Below are positions 56,620 to 64,000 of a stretch of 64,000 bases of DNA, piece by piece; positions within the stretch are counted from its first letter, which is position 1, and each line of letters starts with the position of its first letter. The position numbers were made by a program, and so were the translations under genes. Origin of the DNA: Hellea sp039977295 (GTDB lineage: Bacteria; Pseudomonadota; Alphaproteobacteria; Caulobacterales; Maricaulaceae). The DNA lies in NCBI GenBank assembly GCA_039977295.1, contig JBDWDN010000012.1:558001-622000 (forward strand). The letters run 5' to 3'. The notes under the pieces were generated by a model. The model saw only the letters and a list, made by a program, of their open reading frames with translations, made no database searches and had not been told where the DNA came from.

Positions 56620-58259
56620 TAAAGCACGCCCTTGGTTGACGCGATATCTGTGCCGCTACGGGCGAAAGCAGGACGCAGAGCGCGTGCTACGCCTTTGAAG
56701 CTGGCCTCGATCATGTGGTGTGTGTTTTCGCCCTCAACATCAATTTGAATAGCGGCGCCGAGTGTTTGCGCTAAGCTCTCAAAAACATGCGGACACATTT
56801 CGGCTGGAAACTCGCCGACATGATCAGTCGGGAAATCCCCTTTAAAGGTCATAGCCGCACGTCCTGATAGATCGATGGCGACACGCGCCTGCGTTTCATC
56901 CATAGGCATTACAAATCCGAAACGGCCTATACCGGCTTTATCGCCGAGGGCCTCTTTTAGGGCTGTTCCAAGCGCTAGGGCGCAATCTTCTACTGTGTGG
57001 TGAGCATCAATTTCCAAGTCACCTTTGCAGGTTAAAACCAGTCCAAAATTGCCATGCTTAGCTAGGCTCTCGAGCATGTGATCATAAAAGCCAATCCCCG
57101 TGTCGGTTTTTATGACGCTGGCATCATCCAGGTTCACGCGGACAGAAATATCAGTTTCTTTGGTTGTGCGGTGAACTTCGCCAATCCGGTCAGGCTGCTT
57201 ATAATCAACCGCAACGCCAAAGGCTTGCAGCGCAATGGTGTTTTCTTCCGGCGATCCGATAGAAATACGCATATGCCCTGTCGTTGCGCGGTAGTCCCTG
57301 ATTTTAACGTGGTGGCGCGCAAGCTCGCGCATTAAGTCCTCGTCATTCTTCACATCAATAAGCAGAAAGTTGGCTTCAGATGGCCAGACTTTGGAAATAA
57401 AGGCTGACTTTTTCAGCTGATCAAACATGCGCTTTCGTTCAGTTATCCACTCCTCTAGCCGCGCAGCATGTGTGCTCATCGCCGCAGGCGATAATGCCGC
57501 TAAAATAGCATCTTCTACAGGACGCGCTATGGGATAAGGCGGAAGCACCTTTAGCATCAGCTTAATCACGCGCGGATCAGCAATGGCAACACCGCCGCGA
57601 ACGCCTGCCAAAGCATAAGCCTTAGAGAGGGTGCGCATCACAATTAAGTTTTGGTAGCTTTCTGTCTTAGGAATGTAACTTGGCTTTGATGAAAACTCCT
57701 CATAAGCTTCATCAATAACGATGAGGGTGTTTGGACAAGCTTCGCAAAGCTGCTCGACAAGGTCATCTTCTATTACGGTGCCTGTTGGGTTGTTCGGGGT
57801 GCAAAGGAAAATGACTTTCAAATTCTTCGCAGCTTTAGCGGCGTTTATCACAGCATCACTGTCCCACTGATAGTCTTGGGTCAAAGGTACATCGATGATG
57901 CCAGCGCCCTGTATTTGCGCGCATGTTTTGTAATAACCAAATGTCGGAGAGCAGATGAGGATATTATCTTGGCCGTCTTCGCAAAATGTGCGGAGAAGAA
58001 CTTCGATGGCTTCATCGGCCCCGCGCCCAACCATAAGGCGGTCGGCACTTGTCCCGTAAAGATCAGCTAAGCGCCTCTGCAAGGCAGGGGGCTGCTGTTC
58101 TGGATAACGGTTATAGCTTTTTGCGCCTCGGACAGGGGGCGGTGCATAGGGGCTTTCATTGGCGTCTAAATGCAGCGCGCCCGTTGATCCGCCGCGCGCG
58201 GAATAGGCAGCGAAATCTACAATGGCTTTGCGGGCAATGTTTTCAGGCCAATTGGGCAT
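56619..58259 (-). CDS. hisCB: HisC-HisB fusion: histidinol-phosphate aminotransferase + IGP dehydratase
   Basis: One 546-residue frame joins two consecutive histidine enzymes. Residues about 1-350 are histidinol-phosphate aminotransferase: LHLDANESPYAPPPVRGAKS, YNRYPEQQPPALQRRL, FLCTPNNPTGTVIEDD, VIDEAYEEFS and the PLP-lysine MRTLSKAYALAGVRGGVAIA. Residues about 357-546 are imidazoleglycerol-phosphate dehydratase: RTTKETDISVRVNLDD, TGIGFYDHMLESLAKHG, the metal motif DLEIDAHHTVEDCALALG and the second histidine pair GENTHHMIEASFKG. In E. coli HisB is fused to histidinol-phosphatase instead. No phosphatase domain or gene is in this cluster. The steps are IGP to imidazole-acetol-P, then to histidinol-P, so the fusion joins adjacent reactions. 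Confidence 0.95.
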   Translation of the reverse strand: MPNWPENIARKAIVDFAAYSARGGSTGALHLDANESPYAPPPVRGAKSYNRYPEQQPPALQRRLADLYGTSADRLMVGRGADEAIEVLLRTFCEDGQDNILICSPTFGYYKTCAQIQGAGIIDVPLTQDYQWDSDAVINAAKAAKNLKVIFLCTPNNPTGTVIEDDLVEQLCEACPNTLIVIDEAYEEFSSKPSYIPKTESYQNLIVMRTLSKAYALAGVRGGVAIADPRVIKLMLKVLPPYPIARPVEDAILAALSPAAMSTHAARLEEWITERKRMFDQLKKSAFISKVWPSEANFLLIDVKNDEDLMRELARHHVKIRDYRATTGHMRISIGSPEENTIALQAFGVAVDYKQPDRIGEVHRTTKETDISVRVNLDDASVIKTDTGIGFYDHMLESLAKHGNFGLVLTCKGDLEIDAHHTVEDCALALGTALKEALGDKAGIGRFGFVMPMDETQARVAIDLSGRAAMTFKGDFPTDHVGEFPAEMCPHVFESLAQTLGAAIQIDVEGENTHHMIEASFKGVARALRPAFARSGTDIASTKGVL

Positions 58260-59557
58260 TATGTGATGCTTTCAAGTCTTAGGGATACGGCGCGTCTATG
58301 GGCTTCTAGGCCTTCCATTTCGGCGAGTTTTTCGACGGTCGGGCCAAGGCGCTTTAATCCTTTTCGCGTTAGTTTTTGGACGCTGATATATTTGATAAAA
58401 CTCTCAAGCGTCACGCCGCTATAGGCGCGGGCGGCGCCGTAAGTTGGGAGGGTGTGATTTGTTCCGCTTGCATAATCGCCAACAGATTCAGGTGTCCAAG
58501 GGCCGAGGAAAATTGAGCCCGCATTGCGGATTTTAGGCACTAAAGCTTCGGGCTTTTTAATCTGCAATATGAGGTGCTCAGGCGCGTAGCGATTGATGAT
58601 GTCCACGACGTCTTTGCGCTTTTCAGCTATAATCATACGGGATTGCGCTATTGCAGCAGCCGCAATCTTTAAGCGAGGTAACGTGACGATCTGCTTGTCG
58701 ATTTCAACCATAATCGCTTCTGCAGCGCGCTCTGATGTCGCGACGCAGATAACCTGTGCCAAAGTGTCATGCTCGGCTTGGCTGAGTAAGTCAGCGGCGA
58801 CGAAAACAGGGTTTGCTTTTTCGTCCGCAATAACCATGGCTTCGCTTGGACCTGCTGGCATATCTATTGCGGGACCGCCCGGTTCTTGAGCTGCAAGGGA
58901 TTTAGCCGCCGCTACATAGGCATTGCCAGGGCCAAAAATTTTATCACAGCGCGGAATAGACTCTGTTCCGTAAGCTAAGGCGGCAACGGCTTGCGCGCCG
59001 CCGCAGACAAATACATCTGTGACCTTACAGCGATAGGCGGCCGCTAGAATAGCTTGATTGATGCTGCCGTCTTTACCAGGCGGCGTAACGACGACGCGGC
59101 GATTTACCCCCGCGACTTTGGCGGGTATCGCCAGCATCAAAAGGGTCGAGACAAGGGGCGCGGTTCCGCCAGGGACATAGAGGCCTGCAGTGCTAATCGC
59201 GCGGGTTTCCCGGCGGCAAATAACGCCTTTGGTCGTTTCAACTTCGATGTCGTCTGAGATTTGAGCTTTATGGAATGTCTTGATATTCTGGCGAGCGATA
59301 TTGATCGCTTTTTTCTCTTCGTCAGGAAGGGCTTTCCAAGCGGCCATAAGCGCATCACGGGGTACATGAAGGCTCTCTAAGGTAACGCCGTCAAATTTTG
59401 CGGTATAATCCAAAACAGCTTTGTCGCCGCCTGATTTCACTGAGTCCATGATAGCTCGGACAGAGCTTATTAAGGCAGGGTCAGACAATCCCGCGGGGCG
59501 GGCGAGGGCGTCTATACGCGCAGTCTCATCCATATTTTTCCAGATAAAAGTCTGCAT
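58259..59557 (-). CDS. hisD: Histidinol dehydrogenase
   Basis: The 432-residue NAD-dependent zinc enzyme oxidises histidinol to histidine in two steps. Signatures: VRAIMDSVKSGGDKAVLDYT, STAGLYVPGGTAPLVSTLLM, VVTPPGKDGSINQAILAAAY, DKIFGPGNAYVAAAKSLAAQ, IDMPAGPSEAMVIADEKANP, LSQAEHDTLAQVI and the C-terminal GDYASGTNHTLPTYGAARAY. It overlaps hisG by 1 bp (TAATG) and hisCB by 1 bp. Second gene of the operon proper. Confidence 0.96.
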   Translation of the reverse strand: MQTFIWKNMDETARIDALARPAGLSDPALISSVRAIMDSVKSGGDKAVLDYTAKFDGVTLESLHVPRDALMAAWKALPDEEKKAINIARQNIKTFHKAQISDDIEVETTKGVICRRETRAISTAGLYVPGGTAPLVSTLLMLAIPAKVAGVNRRVVVTPPGKDGSINQAILAAAYRCKVTDVFVCGGAQAVAALAYGTESIPRCDKIFGPGNAYVAAAKSLAAQEPGGPAIDMPAGPSEAMVIADEKANPVFVAADLLSQAEHDTLAQVICVATSERAAEAIMVEIDKQIVTLPRLKIAAAAIAQSRMIIAEKRKDVVDIINRYAPEHLILQIKKPEALVPKIRNAGSIFLGPWTPESVGDYASGTNHTLPTYGAARAYSGVTLESFIKYISVQKLTRKGLKRLGPTVEKLAEMEGLEAHRRAVSLRLESIT

Positions 59558-60441
59558 TAGCTCATCATTTTCTCAATTGGCAGGACGAGGATAGCCCTAG
59601 CTCCGAGAGCCTTTAAGTCCTCAAGGGTTTCCCAGAAAATGTTTTCCGTACAGACCGCCTGCAAAGCCACGAGATCATCACTGCCAGCTAAGGGTATAAT
59701 TGTCGGGGCGTCGGAGCCCGGGAGCAATTCTGTAATGGCAGCGACCTTATCCTTAGGCGCATTGAGCATAATATATTTCGTCTCAGACGATTTAATCACC
59801 CCGTCAATACGGCGCATAAGCTTTGCCAGAAGGGCCTGCTTTTCGGGGGAAAGATCGCGGCCAGATTGGATAAGAACGGCCTCACTTTCGAGAATTGTTT
59901 CAAAGGCTGTCAGGCCATTAGCTTCGAGGGTAGCGCCAGATGACACTAAATCACAAATGCTCTCAGCAATGCCAATGGAGGGCGCAAGTTCTACTGCGCC
60001 TTTCATTTCAACAGATTTGGCGTCAATACCTTGATCTGTAAGGAAGCGCGCTAACACCCCGGGATAGGTTGTGGCGATACGTGTGCCCCCAAGCTCAGAT
60101 GATTTTGTAATGCCGCTAACATCAGATGCTGCAAGACAGAGTTTACAGCGGGAAAACCCAAGTCGCATCGTAATTTCGGCGTCTAATTTAGCTTTGGCGA
60201 CTAACTGTTCTTCAACAAGTACATTCTCACCAACAATACCGATATCTGCGGCGTCATTAGCGACAAAACTCGGGATGTCGTCATCGCGCACCAATAGGAG
60301 GTCGATTGGCATGTTCTTGACACGAGCTAATAAGCCGCCGCCGCGAATGGCGAAGCGCAATCCACATTTTTTAAGCAGGGCAAAACTGTCATCCGCTAAT
60401 CGCCCTTTTTTCTGGAGCGCTATTCTAAGTCGTTCGGTCAT
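59557..60441 (-). CDS. hisG: ATP phosphoribosyltransferase, long form
   Basis: HisG joins ATP and PRPP in the first, feedback-controlled step of histidine synthesis. The 294-residue length shows it is the long form with a C-terminal regulatory domain (about 220-294; IMLNAPKDKVAAITELLPGS), which binds histidine, so no HisZ is needed. Catalytic part: RLRIALQKKGRLADDSFALL, DIGIVGENVLVEE, RIATTYPGVLARFL and VELAPSIGIAESICDLVSSG. It lies 34 bp after yerC and starts the run of overlapping his genes. Confidence 0.95.
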   Translation of the reverse strand: MTERLRIALQKKGRLADDSFALLKKCGLRFAIRGGGLLARVKNMPIDLLLVRDDDIPSFVANDAADIGIVGENVLVEEQLVAKAKLDAEITMRLGFSRCKLCLAASDVSGITKSSELGGTRIATTYPGVLARFLTDQGIDAKSVEMKGAVELAPSIGIAESICDLVSSGATLEANGLTAFETILESEAVLIQSGRDLSPEKQALLAKLMRRIDGVIKSSETKYIMLNAPKDKVAAITELLPGSDAPTIIPLAGSDDLVALQAVCTENIFWETLEDLKALGARAILVLPIEKMMS

Positions 60442-60475
60442 GGTCTACTCTGTATGATATTTTGGGATTATAGTT

Positions 60476-60778
60476 TTAAGGCTGTTTGTTTTTTTCGCGG
60501 TCTAAAACCGTGCGGTATCCTTGGTGTGGTTCATCTTTTAAGAAACGAGCCACGCGGCCGATAGTAGTCGTGGAAACGCCCGTCAAGGCGTTGATTTCGC
60601 GGTAGCTTTGCTCGCCCGCATCGAGCATTTTCGCGACATGCCAACGCTCCGCTAGGGCGCGTAATTCCGCGGGCGTGCAGAGGTCGATGAGAAACCTCTC
60701 CATCTCTTCATCTGTCTTAACAGAGGTAAGAGCTTTGGCGAGGTCTTTGCGCGTTCCTATCTGTGTATCATTTGACAT
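60476..60778 (-). CDS. TrpR-like YerC/YecD family regulator
   Basis: This 100-residue protein is of the TrpR superfamily (YerC/YecD). The helix-turn-helix is LCTPAELRALAERWHVAKML followed by SYREINALTGVSTTTIGRVA. Firmicute relatives (HisR/YerC) have been proposed to regulate histidine genes. It sits directly upstream of hisG on the same strand, has its own promoter in the 66-bp gap after the FAD monooxygenase gene, and that promoter carries a TrpR-like operator. It is the likely regulator of this his operon and itself, with histidine as a plausible co-repressor; this is inference. Confidence 0.9.
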   Translation of the reverse strand: MSNDTQIGTRKDLAKALTSVKTDEEMERFLIDLCTPAELRALAERWHVAKMLDAGEQSYREINALTGVSTTTIGRVARFLKDEPHQGYRTVLDREKNKQP

Positions 60779-60793
60779 ATGGCCGGCTTTATT

Positions 60794-60811
60794 GTGTTAG
60801 CGTGCTAATAC
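60794..60811 (-). promoter_or_regulatory. TrpR-like operator in the yerC-his promoter
   Basis: The 18-bp inverted repeat GTGTTAGCGTGCTAATAC has arms matching at 7 of 8 positions with a perfect core TTAGC-GT-GCTAA. It is 16 bp upstream of the yerC ATG. The minus strand has TTGCAT, 16 bp, TATTAG, so the site covers the -10. It has the same length and two-base centre as the E. coli trp operator and shares its inner TAG/CTA steps. Confidence 0.65.
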
Positions 60812-60844
60812 ACTGGCGCAATCACGATGCAAGTCATTATTTCA

Positions 60845-62041
60845 CTATTTCGGGAAATCTTTCACAACATTGACGCCAAATACCTTATCGAGCTGCGAGT
60901 GAGCTGCGGCTGGAATGTGGGTGGCGATTTTAAATTTAGTGTTGCGAAGAAACTTTTGAGCCGGCGAATTTATATGATAGAGTTTTGCGTTCTCTCTGGA
61001 CATTTTTTGAAGTAAAACCGCCCGCGCGTAACGCGCTTTCTCGTAAGTCTTCAGAGCGATTTGCAAGTTGTCCTTAAGCCTATCAATACATTGGGCCAAA
61101 ACCCAACCATCCTCAATCGCCATTGATGCGCCCTGAGCCATAAAGGGTAACATGGGATGCGCGGCATCGCCGAGCAGAGCCGTCCGTCCCTTTGTCCAGC
61201 CCGTTAAAGGCGGATGATCAAATAGGCCCCATAGAAAGCAAGTCTCACAAGCGTCCAATAAGTCTGTCACGCGGCTGTCCCAGCCTGCAAAAGCCGCGAG
61301 CAGCTCTGTCATATCTCCAGGATGAGACCAGCTTTCCTCAACCCATGCTTCTCGTTCTTCAATGGCGACAAAATTGATGAACTCCCCGCCGCGTATATAA
61401 TAACTTACAAAGTGGCGTTTCGGCCCTAACCAATTATTTGCGCAAGGGGGGATGCGCCCTGCAGGAAGCTTGTTAGCTGGAACAATCCCTCGCCATGCAA
61501 CATGGCCGGTATAGTTAGTCTTCTCAGGTCCCAACATTTGCAGGCGGATATTGGACTTGATGCCATCGGCCCCAATAAGAATATCGCCGATGAAGGTCTT
61601 ACCTGCAGCTTTTACCCTTACGCCGTTATTGTCTTGCTTATAACTTTCGACGGCGTGGTTTAAATGGAGAGTTACGCCTGCCTTTCGGGCCGCCGTGAGC
61701 AGGATGTTATGCAAGTCAGCGCGGTGTATGTGCAAATATTTTTGCCCATAACGGTCTTCATGCGCCCCTTTTAGCGGGTTTGAGAGCAAGCTTTTCCCTG
61801 TTCTGAAATCTCTGAACTCAATCGAGTTTGGCTCGAATCCCGCCGCCTCGATATCTTTATCAATGCCAAGCGCGGCATGAACCTGCATAGCATTCGGGCC
61901 TTGTTGCAGACCTGCGCCAACCTCATTGAGAGCTGCCGTTTGTTCAAAAACCTCCACTTTAGCGCCGTTTTGCGTTAAAGCTAACGCCGCTGTGAGCCCG
62001 CCGACACCTCCGCCAGCAATTAAGATATGCGGTGCGGGCAA
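60845..62041 (-). CDS. FAD-dependent aromatic-ring monooxygenase
   Basis: This 398-residue protein is in the PHBH-like flavoprotein hydroxylase class (salicylate or 3-hydroxybenzoate hydroxylase-like). The FAD motifs are present in order: GGGVGGLTAALALTQNGAKV (GxGxxG) at the N-terminus, ILIGADGIKSNIRLQMLGPE (DG motif, middle) and RTALLGDAAHPMLPFMAQGA (GD motif). Substrate cannot be fixed from sequence. It starts 3 bp after the CoA-transferase gene, so the two are an operon, perhaps for aromatic or acyl-CoA catabolism. The following 66-bp gap contains the yerC promoter. Confidence 0.88.
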   Translation of the reverse strand: MPAPHILIAGGGVGGLTAALALTQNGAKVEVFEQTAALNEVGAGLQQGPNAMQVHAALGIDKDIEAAGFEPNSIEFRDFRTGKSLLSNPLKGAHEDRYGQKYLHIHRADLHNILLTAARKAGVTLHLNHAVESYKQDNNGVRVKAAGKTFIGDILIGADGIKSNIRLQMLGPEKTNYTGHVAWRGIVPANKLPAGRIPPCANNWLGPKRHFVSYYIRGGEFINFVAIEEREAWVEESWSHPGDMTELLAAFAGWDSRVTDLLDACETCFLWGLFDHPPLTGWTKGRTALLGDAAHPMLPFMAQGASMAIEDGWVLAQCIDRLKDNLQIALKTYEKARYARAVLLQKMSRENAKLYHINSPAQKFLRNTKFKIATHIPAAAHSQLDKVFGVNVVKDFPK

Positions 62042-62044
62042 GGC

Positions 62045-63175
62045 TTAGTCTTTCGCGATGACGGTTTTATCAGCGATTAATGTTTCAATAGCCGCGTCAT
62101 CAAACCCTGCTTCAGTCAAGAGAGCGCGGGTATCGCCTCCAGGATCAGCCAATGCGTAGTCAGGACGGTTTTCGCTTGAGCTAAATTGCGGGGCTGCGCC
62201 CGGATGTATGCGTCCACTATGTTCAGCTAACCCGCCCCGCGCGGAATTTTGCGGATGCTCCGGCGCTTCTAAATATGTCAGAACCGGCGTAACGCAGGCA
62301 TCTGTTCCATCAAATAAAGCGGCCCACTCATCGCGGGGTTTGCTTGCAAAGACAGCCTCCAATTTTTGATGTTGCTCAGCCCATAATTTCGGGTTGTTTT
62401 GCGGGCCAAAGGCATCGGTGTCAACTTTGAGGATATCCATCATGATCGCGAAGAATTGCGGCTCGATACATCCTACCGCCATATATTTTTGATCCTGCGT
62501 TTGGTAACAGCGGTAATAAGGCATTGCGCCGTCAAGCAGGTTTGACTGCCTGTCCGTTCGCCACTGGCCAAGTGCGTGGAGAGAGTAAACAATCCCCATC
62601 ATAGAGGATGTGCCGTCGATAATCGCGGCGTCGACGATGTCGCCTTTTCCTGTCTTTTGGGCCTGCAAGAGCGCCGCCAAAACGCCCGTCACAAGAAACA
62701 TTGTGCCGCCGCCATAATCTCCTACAAAATTTAAAGGCGGGAAGGGGGCATTATCTTTCTTCCCCATGGCTTCCAAAGCGCCTGTGATAGAAATGTAATT
62801 TATGTCATGGCCAGCAGTCTTCGCCCAAGGTCCTGTTTGTCCCCATCCTGTCATCCGGCCATATACAAGCTTTGGGTTTAAAGCTTGGCAGTCTTCGGGG
62901 CCCACGCCCAAACGTTCTGTTACTCCGGGGCGTAAGCCCTCAATGAGAGCGTCTGCGGTCTCGCAAAGCTTTTTGACGATATCGGCGCCTTCAGCTTGGC
63001 GAATATCAACCACAATAGATTTTTTCCCGCGCCCATCAATCGAAGGCATCACAAAGCCAGGACGATGAACAACGATAACTTCCGCGCCCATATCAGCCAA
63101 GAGCTGCCCTGCATATGGCCCGGGACCGATCCCTGCGAGTTCTATGATGCGAAATCCAGTAAGGGGGCCTGACAT
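62045..63175 (-). CDS. Class III CoA-transferase / alpha-methylacyl-CoA racemase-like protein
   Basis: This 376-residue CaiB/BaiF-family protein has the start FRIIELAGIGPGPYAGQLLA, DMGAEVIVVHRPG, LRPGVTERLGVGPEDCQ, GRMTGWGQTGPWAKTAGHDI, GDYGGGTMFLVTGVLAALLQ and the C-terminal AFASKP/DACVTPVLTYLEAPEH region. The GIGPGPYAG and GHDINY motifs are those of the alpha-methylacyl-CoA racemase (AMACR) branch, which epimerises 2-methyl-branched acyl-CoAs. CoA-transferase activity on another acid is the alternative. It heads the short operon with the FAD monooxygenase and is divergent from ntrY. Confidence 0.88.
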   Translation of the reverse strand: MSGPLTGFRIIELAGIGPGPYAGQLLADMGAEVIVVHRPGFVMPSIDGRGKKSIVVDIRQAEGADIVKKLCETADALIEGLRPGVTERLGVGPEDCQALNPKLVYGRMTGWGQTGPWAKTAGHDINYISITGALEAMGKKDNAPFPPLNFVGDYGGGTMFLVTGVLAALLQAQKTGKGDIVDAAIIDGTSSMMGIVYSLHALGQWRTDRQSNLLDGAMPYYRCYQTQDQKYMAVGCIEPQFFAIMMDILKVDTDAFGPQNNPKLWAEQHQKLEAVFASKPRDEWAALFDGTDACVTPVLTYLEAPEHPQNSARGGLAEHSGRIHPGAAPQFSSSENRPDYALADPGGDTRALLTEAGFDDAAIETLIADKTVIAKD

Positions 63176-63375
63176 TATTCACATTCTCCAAAATTCATGT
63201 CTTAAGTCTGGCTGTGGTAGATTCTAAAGGAGCAGGGGTCTATGGTTTTCTTGTTAGTGTGACAATCGATGCCGCAGAGCGCGTGCTTCTATCACAACCT
63301 CTAATGTGTTGATTTTTTGCAACAGTGCGGTAAAGAAGTAACAGTAGGCGCTTTTGCGCGTTAAATGTCGGCTAT

Positions 63376-64000
63376 ATGAACCAACAGCCAGTTATTTCGG
63401 CAGAGGAATCTGTCAGCTTGCCGCGATTGCGCCGCGCGCCGCGTATTGCGCAATCTGCTTTATTCGTAATTTTGTTTGTTGCGGCGATTATATTATTGGT
63501 TTTAGGGACGCTATTCGCCTTATCTCGCAACCCAGAACAGACGACCCAAGCTTATCCTATTTTATTATTTAACCTTGGCTTGATTATCACATTGGGAATT
63601 TACTTAGGCTTTCGGGTTTGGACAGGATTATTCGCCAAACGCCGTAGGCAATCCGCGCCATTGCTTCATAGACGTTTCGTGACAATCTTTAGCTTGGCAG
63701 CTTTGACCCCCGCGATTGTCGTGGGCGCATTTTCGACATCGCTAATCAGTCAAAATATCAATGACCTCTTCGGTGAGAATGTCCGCAGTAATATGGAATC
63801 GGCTCGGGAAATTTTGGACGGTTATGTTAAGCAAGAGCTTACCGAACTGGCCAGTGATGCGCGCGCCGTTGAAAATGAACTCAATCGACGTCCGCAAAAT
63901 ATTACATCGCGTATTTCCTACACGGCGGATTTGCAAATTATTGCCCGTGTCCGAGATTTGGATGCTGTCTACATCATGCAAAAGGACGGCTATCTTTTTA
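63376..64000 (+). CDS. ntrY: NtrY-like sensor histidine kinase, 3' end outside window
   Basis: This is an open frame from ATG 63376 to the right edge, 208 codons without a stop. Translation begins MNQQPVISAEESVSLPRLRR. Two transmembrane helices follow (about 25-47, FVILFVAAIILLVLGTLFAL, and 59-79, LLFNLGLIITLGIYLGFRVW), a third segment FVTIFSLAALTPAIVVGAFS, and the extracytoplasmic region with FGENVRSNMESAREILDGYV typical of the NtrY N-terminal sensor. The HAMP, PAS and kinase domains should lie beyond the window. NtrY with NtrX controls nitrogen and redox responses in alphaproteobacteria. The 200-bp gap before it holds no gene. Confidence 0.88.
   Translation, partial: MNQQPVISAEESVSLPRLRRAPRIAQSALFVILFVAAIILLVLGTLFALSRNPEQTTQAYPILLFNLGLIITLGIYLGFRVWTGLFAKRRRQSAPLLHRRFVTIFSLAALTPAIVVGAFSTSLISQNINDLFGENVRSNMESAREILDGYVKQELTELASDARAVENELNRRPQNITSRISYTADLQIIARVRDLDAVYIMQKDGYLF

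Noticed and set aside
60442..60844. Histidine leader-peptide attenuator before hisG or yerC
   Set aside because: No short ORF with a run of His codons and no alternative terminator pair was found; regulation by YerC explains the site better.

Overview
The window is a gene-dense stretch of chromosome from a Gram-negative bacterium, almost certainly an alphaproteobacterium of the Caulobacterales/Maricaulales (Hyphomonadaceae-like) kind. The evidence is an NDUFS4-like complex I accessory subunit, the DUF2849 and DUF934 sulfite-reduction genes, ihfA followed by a MerR regulator and tRNA-Pro, sdhE directly before mfd, a PopA-like degenerate GGDEF protein, an NtrY-type kinase, kdsA (Kdo/LPS) and clustered GANTC sites. 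GC looks close to 50% by eye. The genus is not determined; this is inference from gene content. I see no insertion sequence, prophage, CRISPR array, rRNA or replication origin.

Layout. 1-8.5 kb: a DUF2799 lipoprotein-like gene cut by the left edge, an Lrp/AsnC regulator divergent from astA, a glutaryl-CoA dehydrogenase, an operon of four tandem secreted paralogues of unknown function, asd, a DUF4272 gene and a methyltransferase. 8.4-20 kb: housekeeping genes (rpsU, ihfA-merR, tRNA-Pro(GGG), ctaA, rplM-rpsI, argC, alaC, recJ, tRNA-Glu). 20-27.7 kb: a small lipoprotein, a 1230-residue RTX subtilase, a DUF192 protein, tRNA-Pro(UGG), a HerA-like ATPase, the complex I subunit and tRNA-Arg. 27.7-31.8 kb (minus strand): a compact sulfur amino-acid operon, cysK-sseA-metC plus a glucuronoyl-esterase-like lipoprotein. 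32-45 kb: kdsA, a DUF3089 protein, DUF502, recG, sdhE-mfd, the PopA-like protein, an M2 peptidase and hemH. 45.4-48 kb (minus strand): thrC coupled to an unknown P-loop protein, and a XRE-cupin regulator. 48.1-53.3 kb: the sulfate/sulfite assimilation operon cysG-DUF2849-cysI-(DUF934-cysH fusion), followed by an Asp/Asn hydroxylase-like gene. 53.3-60.8 kb (minus strand): a complete his operon yerC-hisG-hisD-hisCB-hisH-hisA-hisF-hisIE, ending in a trypsin-like secreted protein. 60.8-64 kb: an FAD monooxygenase and a class III CoA-transferase, then the start of ntrY.

How the genes work together. Two sulfur loci complement each other: cysG/cysI/cysH make sulfide and the cysK operon turns it into cysteine and interconverts sulfur amino acids. 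Asd and ThrC serve the aspartate family, and AstA, ArgC and AlaC other amino-acid steps. The most interesting regulatory reading is that two divergent or upstream promoters carry candidate operators for the regulator encoded beside them: a perfect 16-bp palindrome between the XRE-cupin gene and cysG, and an 18-bp TrpR-like inverted repeat over the yerC promoter ahead of the his genes. Two enzyme fusions stand out: HisC-HisB (aminotransferase plus dehydratase) and DUF934-CysH.

The genome is compact. Many operon neighbours overlap by 1-20 bp, and six convergent gene pairs overlap at their 3' ends, three of them with stop codons interlocked in a single tetranucleotide. Nothing here is a clearly new defence or mobile system. 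The best candidates for undescribed biology are the four-paralogue secreted operon, the two fusions, the two operator/regulator pairs and the P-loop protein coupled to thrC.
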